Below, piece after piece: positions 1 through 8,103 of a DNA stretch of 24,956 nucleotides. The position numbers and the translations under genes are program-made. Under the pieces are notes generated by a model, which worked only from the letters and a program-made list of their open reading frames with translations, was not told the DNA's origin and did no database searches. The stretch is from a virus. The stretch spans positions 1 to 24,956 of IMG/VR virus record IMGVR_UViG_3300027898_000036. One strand, given 5' to 3'. The stretch's first letter is position 1. Each line of letters begins with the position of its first letter.

Positions 1-1
1 C

Positions 2-451
2 ACCGAGCCCATCAAGTTCCAAGTAGGAACCGTGCTCAAGGGCCCGAAATACGGCATAGCGGAGGGATGGTGCGTGTTTTCCCTCCTTCCCATCAAAAAG
101 GCTCATCCTTTGGGCATGGAGCCGGTCAAAACGGCCATTATCGCGACCGCTCTCATCGCCGCGATGGTGTGTATCCCCTTCGGCCTTTGGTGGGGAGTCG
201 GCCAAGCTGATCAACGGGCCGAGAACTGTAAGGCTCTCGGCGTGAATTGCCCGACCGAGGCGACCCTCATGGATCTCGGAGGGATGGCCTACGTCGAGCA
301 TAACCCGAACGGGACTTGGAGCGTGAGGGCCGAGCCTCGAGACGAGGGGAACCCGGATCACCACATAAAACCCAACGTCCCCGAATCGGATCCTCCTTAC
401 GAGGTAGCTCCGAACGACCGACACGTGGAGGGGAAAGTCAGTGGGGTCTAA
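2..451 (+). CDS. Small membrane protein, unknown function, possibly 5'-partial
   Basis: I do not recognise this protein. The frame is open from the left edge of the window and its codon choice (ATC, AAG, TTC, GAG) already looks coding there, so the gene may begin outside the window. Alternative internal starts are GTG at 74, seven bases after GGAGGG at 61-66, and ATG at 116. A hydrophobic helix (about 118-190) with ALIAAMVCIPFGLWW suggests one membrane span, followed by a soluble, acidic, proline-rich tail of about 85 residues with two cysteines. The stop overlaps the next start by 11 bases, so it is the first visible gene of the rightward operon. Function unknown. A lysis accessory or membrane anchor is possible but not shown. 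Confidence 0.6.
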   Translation, partial: TEPIKFQVGTVLKGPKYGIAEGWCVFSLLPIKKAHPLGMEPVKTAIIATALIAAMVCIPFGLWWGVGQADQRAENCKALGVNCPTEATLMDLGGMAYVEHNPNGTWSVRAEPRDEGNPDHHIKPNVPESDPPYEVAPNDRHVEGKVSGV

Positions 452-794
452 CATCGACAAGTATGAAGTTACTAAGATCGCACACTCTGAGATCAGAAAG
501 GCGGTCACTTCGGTCATCGAAAAGAACAAAGACATTGTCGAATCTCAAACGGTCGAGATGGTTCTTTCGATGGACATCGAGCCAATTTTCAAGGAATTGG
601 TAAACGCTCAAGCTAAGGACGTCCTCGAGGATTGCGTGAAAGTCGCCGTCAGAAGGGCGTTATCCGACGCGATGAACAGTGAGGAAGTCCAATCGTTCAT
701 CAAACAAAAGGCCATCAACGTGCTGACGGGAGTCAGGATCGACCTTTCGAGTGTCGCGACGGTCAAAGTCAAGAGGGCCACTCATGGAGTTTAA
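441..794 (+). CDS. Small helical protein, hypothetical (paralogue of next gene)
   Basis: This is a 117-residue protein of unknown function. The GTG start at 441 is supported by GGAGGGGAAAG at 427-437 and overlaps the preceding stop by 11 bases. The sequence is strongly helical and charged with no cysteine cluster, signal peptide or membrane segment, and it is mostly amphipathic with regular Val/Ile/Leu spacing. The stretch around residues 45-97 aligns without gaps to the equivalent part of the next gene product: shared D-x-E, V, L-E, R, S and E-V positions, about 9 identities in 51 with many conservative changes. This suggests an old tandem duplication. It lies in a rightward operon ending in a DNA methyltransferase, so a DNA-metabolism or early role is conceivable, but nothing in the sequence proves it. 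Confidence 0.7.
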   Translation: MGSNIDKYEVTKIAHSEIRKAVTSVIEKNKDIVESQTVEMVLSMDIEPIFKELVNAQAKDVLEDCVKVAVRRALSDAMNSEEVQSFIKQKAINVLTGVRIDLSSVATVKVKRATHGV

Positions 795-1125
795 GGTTCC
801 AGGAGACAGACCCGGAGAGTTCCATGTCCTCCGGGTGGAACTCGAGGCGTCCCGGACGACCCTTCTGAAAGCCTTGAGCACGAAGCATAAGGCCATCGAG
901 GACGCGGTCGAGGAGGCGATAAGCAAGACCGACCCCGAACAACTTGTCGCGAAGATCGTCCGGGACAAGTTGCCCCTTATCCTCGAAAACGCCATCGAAA
1001 ACAGGTTGAGGGCTATGGTTGACTCTGTAACGAGGTCTCCCGAAGTCGCTGACAAAATGCGCGAAGCGGTTCGACAATCAATACTCAGAAAGTTTGGAGA
1101 AACAAATGGACAGGATAACGACTGA
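784..1125 (+). CDS. Small helical protein, hypothetical (paralogue of previous gene)
   Basis: This is a 113-residue protein of unknown function. I chose the ATG at 784 over an upstream GTG at 751 because AAGAGGG lies about eight bases before it and the 11-base overlap with the preceding stop repeats the arrangement of the previous junction. The N-terminus (GDRPGEFHVLRVELEASRT) is followed by a long helical region with alternating charged and aliphatic residues. Residues from about D56 onward align without gaps with the preceding gene product. The C-terminus is polar and overlaps the methyltransferase start by 20 bases. No enzyme motif is visible. The pair might form a heteromeric helical complex, but that is inference. 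Confidence 0.7.
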   Translation: MEFKVPGDRPGEFHVLRVELEASRTTLLKALSTKHKAIEDAVEEAISKTDPEQLVAKIVRDKLPLILENAIENRLRAMVDSVTRSPEVADKMREAVRQSILRKFGETNGQDND

Positions 1126-2163
1126 ACAATTCAGCCTAACTAATTGCCACGTCTTAGAAGGACTGTCCAAGCTTCAAAGCAATAGCGTAGATTGCATAGT
1201 GACAAGCCCCCCTATTGGGGATTGAGAGACTATAGTCTTCAACCTACGATTTGGGGAGGGTCTCTAAAATGCGACCATCAATGGTCTAAGATGGTCAAAA
1301 AATCCGGTAACGGTTCGGTCAACGCCAAGATGATAGGGGACACACTTTCTCAATCGTCAGCGACTAGGATGCCTCATGACTCGGAACTATGCGACAAATG
1401 CGGAGCATGGATGGGACAATTAGGTTTGGAGCCGACCGTAAAGATGTTTCAAGAGAACATCTTGCTCGTCACGTCGGAACTTTACCGGATACTCAAACCT
1501 AGTGGAACGATGTGGCTCAACCTTGGCGATTCTTATTTTACAGGAGGAGGGCCCAGAAAAGAGAACAAAGACGGGAACTTCGACCGGGACTTGCAAGGGC
1601 CGCCAATACAACCCAATCGATTGCCGGGCGGAGCTCCCGTAAAGTCAAAAAGCCTCGTCGGAGTTCCTTGGAGGGTCGCGCTAGCTATGATGGACGACCA
1701 AGGATGGATCTTGAGATCCGAAATAATATGGTCTAAATCCAATCCAATGCCTGAAAGTTGCAAGGATAGACCGACAAGGGCTCATGAGCAAGTGTTCTTG
1801 TTCACTAAGAAAAGCAAGTATTACTACGATCCGTCTTACCTTCAAACCGAACCTCAAAAATCGAGCGTGAGGATAGACGGTTTGACTGATATGGTAAACG
1901 CTAGGGATGTTTGGAGCCTTCCCGTTTCAAGTAGTAGTGAAGCGCATTTTGCCACTTATCCCTCGGAATTGGTCAAGCGGTGCATCCTTTCCGGGTGTCC
2001 TCTCGGAGGTAAAGTGCTAGACCCGTTTTCAGGATCCGGCACGACCGTAGCGGTTTCGGTCGAATTAGGACGTTATGGGATAGGGTTTGAGCTTAGCCGA
2101 AAGTATTGGAACATGAGCGTTAACCGGATGAAGGTGACTAACCTTAACCTGTTTACCTCCTGA
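1106..2163 (+). CDS. Beta-class DNA methyltransferase (N4-cytosine/N6-adenine), frameshifted
   Basis: This is an S-adenosylmethionine-dependent DNA methyltransferase acting on an exocyclic amino group. The ATG at 1106 follows TTTGGAGA and overlaps the preceding stop by 20 bases. The start frame gives an N-terminus ending in I-V-T-S-P-P, then runs into TGA at 1223. The rest is in the -1 frame, open to 2163. Joining the frames at the C run (1207-1212) restores the catalytic motif TSPPYW, so one C appears to be missing; the repaired product would be about 352 residues. Later features are a possible zinc site (C-x-H and C-D-K-C), GQLGLEPT, and the AdoMet-binding motif DPFSGSGTT near the C-terminus, an order typical of beta-class enzymes. 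TSPPYW favours N4-cytosine but does not prove it. The gene uses more ATA, TTA and AGG codons and is less GC-rich than its neighbours, suggesting recent acquisition. It could be a pseudogene, a phase-variable or recoded gene, or a sequencing error. Confidence 0.85.
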
Positions 2164-3658
2164 ACTTTCCAGGGCAGCCGATCCTTCCGAAAGAGTCCTT
2201 TAGCTTGATCCGATCCTTTCGCTCGGTCACTGGTGAGCCCGGACGCTCACGGTGGCCGAGCTTTTCTACGATCAGGTCGGTCGCTTTCCCTATCGGTTCG
2301 ATCGCCGTGCTCCTCGAGACCCTTCCGCCGTACCTCATGGCACACTCGAAAGCGAGGGCCCGCGCGATGACGATGTCGTCATGTTTCCCCGGAGGAGCGT
2401 TCATGGTGATCTTTCCTCCCGGCGTTTTCTCGTATTGGTAGGACGACAGCTCTCCCATTCCGACCGCTCCGATCGCAAACCCGTCCGAGTTCTCGTAGTC
2501 TTTCCCGACAAACCGGACGTCTTGGTTGGCGATCGCGATCGCGAGTTGGTTGATGAGGTTGACCTTCCGGAGGTTGTTGAAGATGAACGGGTCGAGCGGT
2601 TGGTCGGTGATCGACTCCTCGAGCGCTCTGAAAGACCGGTCTCCAACCCCGGTCGAGTCGACCAAGACGGGAGCTCCCCTAAACCTCTTGCACCGGGACG
2701 CGATCCAATCCTCGATGAGGATCCAGTCCATCGAGTTGATCCGGTCGAGAAAGACCTCGTCGCCGGTGTAGGCGTCGATGACAGAAACGACGGTGAAGTC
2801 CTGGTGTCGGCCGAGGTCGACACCGATGCAAAATTGGGATCCGCTCGCGCGAAGCCGCTCGGCCTCCTCGTTGTCGATCACCGAGACCTCACGGTAACCG
2901 CGGAAGATCGCGCCGACGGCGTCGAGGAACTCGGCGTAGATCTCCTGAGTGAGAAGGTGTTCGGGATAACCTTTGACGAGGTCGGCCATCTCCGCCGCGG
3001 TGATCAAGGGATTGCTTGAGGTCGGCATTTGCCACGAGGCGTATCCGGGTTCCTTTTGGACTCCAAGGTCATAGAAGTCTTTGACCCAGTTGTCGCCTCG
3101 AGGAGTGGTCGTGATGACGAAACTCCCCTCGTGGTCGATCAGGACGGGCCGGATATATTGGTAGTAGATCTCCCCGTTCGGCTCCGTCGCTCCCTCGTCA
3201 AAGCCGACTTGATCCAATCCTCGACCTAGGAGAGATCTAGGTTTGTGGCTCGATTTACCGAAAATCGCTCCGCCTGACCGGAACGCGACGACTTGACGTC
3301 CGGATCCCATCCTTGGCTCACCGGCGAGCAGGGATCCCATCGCGTTCCCTGTGACGAGGTTGACGCACTCCTCGAAGACGACGGAGCCGAGCTCGTAGTT
3401 AGGGCCGAGGCACCAAGACCAACCGCCAAGGGCCGCGCAAACGACGTGCTCGGCCGCCATCGCCTTGCTCTTTCCCCAACGACGGCCACAAATGAGAGAC
3501 TTGAACCTAGCCCGCGACGTGTGGAACTCCATTTGTCCCGCGTGAGGACGGTAGCCCATGACCTCGAATAGCTTGAGCTTTTCCTCGATTGTGATCGATT
3601 GCATTAGCCCCTGGTAAAACGGCCGTTTGACCGACGCGAGCTCCTTCGACCTGAGCAT
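2153..3658 (-). CDS. terL: Terminase large subunit
   Basis: This is the DNA-packaging motor ATPase and genome-cleaving nuclease; it docks on the portal and pumps DNA into the prohead. The 501-residue length is normal. The ATPase domain has a Walker A-like CGRRWGKS (residues 57-64), a Walker B ending in F-D-E (153-155) and a coupling motif TTTPRG (183-188). The RNase H-fold nuclease domain has acidic residues in GVDLG (D281), LVDSTG (D334) and GKHDD (D427/D428). The ATG directly abuts the TAA of the upstream tail-hub-like gene; an alternative start is M19. It is the last gene of the leftward operon and converges on the methyltransferase, with an 11-base overlap of the 3' ends. No small terminase or portal lies beside it, which is unusual because terL normally heads the head-gene module. 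Confidence 0.95.
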   Translation of the reverse strand: MLRSKELASVKRPFYQGLMQSITIEEKLKLFEVMGYRPHAGQMEFHTSRARFKSLICGRRWGKSKAMAAEHVVCAALGGWSWCLGPNYELGSVVFEECVNLVTGNAMGSLLAGEPRMGSGRQVVAFRSGGAIFGKSSHKPRSLLGRGLDQVGFDEGATEPNGEIYYQYIRPVLIDHEGSFVITTTPRGDNWVKDFYDLGVQKEPGYASWQMPTSSNPLITAAEMADLVKGYPEHLLTQEIYAEFLDAVGAIFRGYREVSVIDNEEAERLRASGSQFCIGVDLGRHQDFTVVSVIDAYTGDEVFLDRINSMDWILIEDWIASRCKRFRGAPVLVDSTGVGDRSFRALEESITDQPLDPFIFNNLRKVNLINQLAIAIANQDVRFVGKDYENSDGFAIGAVGMGELSSYQYEKTPGGKITMNAPPGKHDDIVIARALAFECAMRYGGRVSRSTAIEPIGKATDLIVEKLGHRERPGSPVTERKDRIKLKDSFGRIGCPGKFRR

Positions 3659-5962
3659 TTAGAACCCGATAAACCGACCGGTCAACTCCGTCCAAGCGTG
3701 AGACTTGGTCACGTGATGCTCGACCGACATGACGACCAAGCGGGTCGACGTGTCGAGGCCCAACCGCGGGGAATAGACGGTGATCGCATCGAGAGGGAAA
3801 ATGTCCGGTTGGATCCAATTTGTTTTGATCGGGACGTCGAGCCCGGGAACCCGGAGTACTGCGTACATTTGTTGGGCCGCTTGCTGAGCGAAAGAGGGAC
3901 TCGCGAACTGGGAGTCCATCCAAACCGCTTGCTGTTGGTAGCCCAAAAAGTTGAAGGCGTTGACGTTATAGACCGAGTCGAGGTCGTCGTATTTGAAGAC
4001 GATAGGTTCAGACTTAGGCGAGTAGGCGTTGACCCCGATGACCGCGGACGTATTCCGGACTTGTTGGAGATCCTTGGTCATTTGCATAATCTCGCATCCG
4101 TTGAGGTCGGTTCCGGATCCTACGACACCGGCGACGTCTGACTCCCAAAAAGTCCTCTTAATGGTCGTCGGGGTCATGAACTTCTGGAACCGTAGGCTCC
4201 CGTTGATGTCGACCGCGATGAAGTAACCGATCGAAAAAGCGATCTTCGCGAGGATTTGAAGGGGTGAGACTCCCGTGTTGCGTGTGAGCACGGATCCGGC
4301 GTCTCCGACCGGGAGATAGTACGCATGAGGCGACTCCGGACTCCCGAGGTCGGTTCCTAGCCCGAACGGAGCGTCCGGGACGAAGGAGGAGAAGTACATG
4401 TCCGCGATGTCGAAGTGGCCAAGCGAAGCGAGGTAGGCGGCCGCGTAGAACACGTTCCAACCGTCCATCCACGGGAGCGCGTAGCGAGGGTTTTGCATTT
4501 GGATGAAGCGGTCGCGGAGGCCCATCTTGAACATCGAGCCGTTCGTGGTCGCGATCACTTCGCCGGTCGTGTGGCCATATCCTGAGAACGCTTGTTGAAA
4601 AGCGACCAGGCCGCCGGGGATAGACCGGCCAAGCGTGACGAGGGCCGCGTTTTGGCCTGAGTTGACCGACCAATTCCCCCAATAGCCGAGGGCTCCGGTC
4701 GGGAGTATCCTTTGCCGGTTGTTGTTGAAAAGCAAGGATCCGGACGTCGTCACGATGAGCTCGTCGGGATTGAACTCCCAACGGAGATGAACCTCCTCCG
4801 GAGAGACCGCGACCGGTAGGTTGGTGTTCCTCATCGTCACCGCTTGCCAAACGAGGTCGACCGCTCTAAGGCAGACGCATTGATCAGCGAAAGGAGTCGA
4901 CCGATAGGTTCCGTTGGTCGGCCCCGTGAGGTCAAGATGGTAGTAGCAGACGGGCCCCGAAAGGCTCGAGGTACTCGGGTTGATCGTCGCGCTCCATCCC
5001 GTAGGAACCGCTCCGGCCGTGGTGAAGGAGTAGCTCCCGAGTCCGGCCGGGTAAGTGTCCCCGATCGTGAACTCAGGCGAGTCGTAAGAGCACGAGACGT
5101 TCCACTTGGTCGGATGAGCCGAAAACGAAAGCGCGATGAACCGGAACGCGCGAACCTCGAGGGAGTTGATCAAGGTGATCGGGGCTCCGGTGTTGTCGAC
5201 CCGGTTCTCCTCGAACACATAGGGGACATCGTTGTTCCCGACCCATATTTGGAGGCGTCCGGCAAGGAGGCGGAACTCGAGGTAGTTCATCGGGTTCTTT
5301 GGCGCATGGCCGACGACCCCGCTCGTGTCGTACTGGTCGTCCGCTTGCCCGAAACTAGCGTTTGTGTCCCCTTGGTCGCGGAAACTTTCGAGGTCTTTCC
5401 AGGTCGTCCCGTTGTCGGTCGACCTCGAGATCACGACCGAGCCGCCTCCGTCATAGTGGAGCGAGTAGAGGACGACGTTCGACCCTGTCCCGATCCCGAC
5501 GCGGAACGTCGTGTACTTGACATAGTCGCCGTCTGAGACGTCGCGGTCTTGCTGGTCCAGGCGAGACCAAAGGAACGTCACTCCTTGAGCCGAGATAGTC
5601 GCGGTCGCGTCGAGATAGTACGACTCGGCCGTCGACGGCGAAAGTTGGAGGTCGAACTCGGTGAAGTTGTGGGGAGTGTTCTGCCTGAAAGTGAAAGGCA
5701 CCGTCCCGACGTTGGCCCATTTGACATTAGGGGACGAGTCGCTCCCGAGCCCGTAGCCTACGGCCTGGTCGTGATAGACCATGACCGGCTTAGGGTAGAT
5801 CGCTTGAAGGTTGTAGTCGGCAATAAAGTCGACGTTGGATCCCCACACGGCGGCCGTGTTGTTCCAAGGGAAGTCGGAGTACTCGAACCGCGGGAGCTTG
5901 ACGTAAGTCCACCGTGATTGAGGGTCTTGGAGTTGAACTTGAGCGTAATCTTGGATCCTCAT
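3659..5962 (-). CDS. Large tail protein, tail-hub / baseplate-like
   Basis: This 767-residue protein is probably a distal tail component. The ATG at 5962 has GGAGG six bases upstream and shares ATGA with the upstream glycosyltransferase stop. The N-terminal two-thirds is beta-rich, with many Trp, Tyr, Asn and Gly residues. It includes a stretch with LQIWVGNNDVPYVFEENR typical of a carbohydrate-binding or concanavalin-like sandwich. The C-terminal third (from about residue 550) resembles hub proteins of the gp27/Tal type: SPLQILAKIAFSIGYFIAVD, then a beta-rich domain with late elements AITVYSPRLGL and AWTELTGRFIGF. Assignment rests on this pattern and on its place between tail and packaging genes. 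It could bind receptors through the inserted beta domain. A structure-based search would settle which hub family it belongs to. Confidence 0.55.
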   Translation of the reverse strand: MRIQDYAQVQLQDPQSRWTYVKLPRFEYSDFPWNNTAAVWGSNVDFIADYNLQAIYPKPVMVYHDQAVGYGLGSDSSPNVKWANVGTVPFTFRQNTPHNFTEFDLQLSPSTAESYYLDATATISAQGVTFLWSRLDQQDRDVSDGDYVKYTTFRVGIGTGSNVVLYSLHYDGGGSVVISRSTDNGTTWKDLESFRDQGDTNASFGQADDQYDTSGVVGHAPKNPMNYLEFRLLAGRLQIWVGNNDVPYVFEENRVDNTGAPITLINSLEVRAFRFIALSFSAHPTKWNVSCSYDSPEFTIGDTYPAGLGSYSFTTAGAVPTGWSATINPSTSSLSGPVCYYHLDLTGPTNGTYRSTPFADQCVCLRAVDLVWQAVTMRNTNLPVAVSPEEVHLRWEFNPDELIVTTSGSLLFNNNRQRILPTGALGYWGNWSVNSGQNAALVTLGRSIPGGLVAFQQAFSGYGHTTGEVIATTNGSMFKMGLRDRFIQMQNPRYALPWMDGWNVFYAAAYLASLGHFDIADMYFSSFVPDAPFGLGTDLGSPESPHAYYLPVGDAGSVLTRNTGVSPLQILAKIAFSIGYFIAVDINGSLRFQKFMTPTTIKRTFWESDVAGVVGSGTDLNGCEIMQMTKDLQQVRNTSAVIGVNAYSPKSEPIVFKYDDLDSVYNVNAFNFLGYQQQAVWMDSQFASPSFAQQAAQQMYAVLRVPGLDVPIKTNWIQPDIFPLDAITVYSPRLGLDTSTRLVVMSVEHHVTKSHAWTELTGRFIGF

Positions 5963-8103
5963 CGCGAACCTCCATGGAAAGGACGTCCGGGCGTTTTCGG
6001 AGCCTCAAAATGGCCGACATGCCTCGACCCGGAGGTTTTGACCGCGACCGGGGTCGGACACTCGACCACGCGAGCTCCGAAGTCCTTCATCCGTTGGAGG
6101 AGCTCGCGCTCCTCGGCGATATGGAGGCCTTCGTCAAACCCATGGACTCGAGTGAAAAAATCGACCCTCACAAAGACCCCGCTCGTGAAAGCGCCGTCGG
6201 TGAAACAAAGGCCGCCGTCTCCCGCATGGGTGAAAAGAGGGCAGACCACGGCGTCAGCCTGGCCGAAGTATTTGGAGACGGCCTCGACCGCTCCGGGGAG
6301 CGGGATGTCGTCGTCATCGATGAACCACACCCATTCCGTGAGGGATTGGTCTACTCCCCGGTTCCGAGCGAAACTCGCACCGCTCGGTTTCTCGATGACG
6401 ACCGCCCCGACCCCTTCCCTCGCTTGGCTGAGCTCGAGGACGTAACCGGCGCTTTTGCGGCCGTCGGCGACAAGGACGACCGGAACGTCGTCCGGGAGGT
6501 TAGACATGAGAGTACGGGCCTCGAGAGGCCTCTCGCGGGTCGGTATGACGACGGTGAGGGCTCCGTCTTTCCCTGGTGACGCGAGGATCCTGCCTCCCCA
6601 GTGTTCAGGGACGTCCCCAAAATTGGCCCAAGGAATAAGTCGGGAAGAATGGTGGGCGTCTCCGTCGGACCGCTTCGACCAATAGGTTCGGGCCGTGGTC
6701 GAATAGAGGTGTTCGACCGTTCCATTTAACCCGGCTAAAATCCGGAAGTATTTCCAGTCCTCGGCCGCGAGGCGATGATCGTCCTCGACGGGGAACTCGG
6801 TCGACCTCGCGACGTCTCCCCAAACGACGACGGCCGACGTCTTGATGAAATTCTCTCTCTCGAGGCGGTCACGGTCAAACGTAAGGTCTCCGCGGAGTTG
6901 AGCCTCGGGATGTTCGTCGGGCCGGTACCTGAAACGTCCGGTCTCGGGATCTTTCCATCTCCACGCGAACGACGTCCTCGAGTAGCTCATGAGAAGGCCG
7001 GGACGCGACTCGTGAAATGCGACATGCTTGGCGAGATGGTCAGGGTTCCAAGTGTCGTCGGAGTCGAGGAAAGCGACGTACTTCCCGCGTGAGAGGGAGA
7101 CCCCGTAGTTTCGCGCGGCCGCGGGCCCGCGGTTGTCCGCGAGGTTGAAGTACCAGATACGATCCTGGTAGTCAAAGAACCGGTTGGTAGCCGCTTGGCG
7201 GATCGCCTCCCAATCTCCGGATCCGTCGTCAACGACATAGAGCCGCCAATCCTGGAAAGACTGACGGACGACCGAGTCGATCGCTTCGAAAAGGAGGTCG
7301 GAACGGTTATAGGTCGGGATGACGACGGAGACCGTCTCGGGTTTCCCTTCTCGTTTCTCAGTGAGGAGGAACCTGCCCCGGCACCACTCTTCAAACCGCC
7401 TCGGCATCTCTTTGACCGTCTGGTGCTCGAGGTGGTGGACATAGGCGTCCCTGACTTGAAAGAGCTTGGTGTACCGAGCGGCCCGAGCGAAAAGGTCGTA
7501 GTCTTCGCCGAAGATCCGGTAATCCTGGTCGAAGCCTCCGAGCCGATCCCATAACCGCCGATCTATGAGGAAACAATATCCGCCTTGAGGGACGTAGGGA
7601 TCCGAAACGGGGAGGATCCCGGAGAACTGAACCGACGCGATCCTCCACCACTTGCAAACTTTCTCATAGTTGGCATAGATGTCCTCGACCCGAGAGGGAT
7701 CTCCAAGGGCCGGAGGAGAGACACCCAGCGAACCGACGCAACGGCTCGAGAGAGGGATCACCAACCCGCATTGATCTGAAAGGGACTCCCTGAGCCTCGA
7801 GAGGGATCCGGGAGAGAAAACGACGTCGTTATTGACCACGAGGAGCGCGTCATAGTTTCCGGGATGGCTCACCCCAATGTTGACCGACTTGCAATAGTTC
7901 CCGCGGTCTGAGTTGACGATCATCCTCGTTTTGGCTTTCGGGTTGTCGATGTCGGCCCGGATCGCCCCAAGCGTCTCGGGTTCGGAGCCGTTGTCGACCA
8001 AGACGATAGAATCCCCGTCCTTCATCTCCGCGCGGAGCGACATCAAAGTTTGAGTTAAGAGAAAAGGTTTGTCGAGTGTTGGGATGACGATCCTGATATT
8101 CAT
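5959..8103 (-). CDS. Triple-domain GT2 glycosyltransferase
   Basis: This is a protein of about 714 residues with three consecutive family 2 (GT-A fold) glycosyltransferase domains. Domain 1 starts MNIRIVIPTLDKP, has VDNGS and carries NND where a DxD metal-binding motif would be. Domain 2 (from about residue 257) has VSVVIPTYNRS, VVDDGSGD and DSDD. Domain 3 (from about residue 515) has LTVVIPTRERP and DDDD. Such enzymes transfer sugars from nucleotide-sugar donors. I chose the ATG at 8103 over one at 8130 because GGAGAG lies just before it, it overlaps the radical SAM stop as TAATG, and the first domain begins there. It also overlaps the tail-hub-like gene by ATGA. Three different acidic motifs suggest stepwise addition of different sugars, with domain 1 possibly altered. 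Targets could be virion proteins or a host surface glycan. Confidence 0.85.
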   Translation of the reverse strand: MNIRIVIPTLDKPFLLTQTLMSLRAEMKDGDSIVLVDNGSEPETLGAIRADIDNPKAKTRMIVNSDRGNYCKSVNIGVSHPGNYDALLVVNNDVVFSPGSLSRLRESLSDQCGLVIPLSSRCVGSLGVSPPALGDPSRVEDIYANYEKVCKWWRIASVQFSGILPVSDPYVPQGGYCFLIDRRLWDRLGGFDQDYRIFGEDYDLFARAARYTKLFQVRDAYVHHLEHQTVKEMPRRFEEWCRGRFLLTEKREGKPETVSVVIPTYNRSDLLFEAIDSVVRQSFQDWRLYVVDDGSGDWEAIRQAATNRFFDYQDRIWYFNLADNRGPAAARNYGVSLSRGKYVAFLDSDDTWNPDHLAKHVAFHESRPGLLMSYSRTSFAWRWKDPETGRFRYRPDEHPEAQLRGDLTFDRDRLERENFIKTSAVVVWGDVARSTEFPVEDDHRLAAEDWKYFRILAGLNGTVEHLYSTTARTYWSKRSDGDAHHSSRLIPWANFGDVPEHWGGRILASPGKDGALTVVIPTRERPLEARTLMSNLPDDVPVVLVADGRKSAGYVLELSQAREGVGAVVIEKPSGASFARNRGVDQSLTEWVWFIDDDDIPLPGAVEAVSKYFGQADAVVCPLFTHAGDGGLCFTDGAFTSGVFVRVDFFTRVHGFDEGLHIAEERELLQRMKDFGARVVECPTPVAVKTSGSRHVGHFEAPKTPGRPFHGGSR

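Noticed and set aside
2529-2545. HIP1-type GCGATCGC repeats suggesting a cyanobacterial host
   Set aside because: The octamer is seen at this overlapping pair but not repeatedly elsewhere; the enriched word is GGATCC/GATC, not HIP1.
2252-3019. Long rightward open frames opposite the leftward genes (for example 2252-3019, 4844-5536, 5914-6579, 12700-13278)
   Set aside because: They are antisense shadows of strongly supported genes; their products are Arg/Asp/Val-rich with no motifs or Shine-Dalgarno sequences.
3707-3714. Other CACGTG-containing sites (for example 422, 3708, 13620, 18340, 21350) as further parS sites
   Set aside because: They match only the central six to eight bases and lack the GTTT/AAAC arms, so only the 19117-19150 site qualifies.
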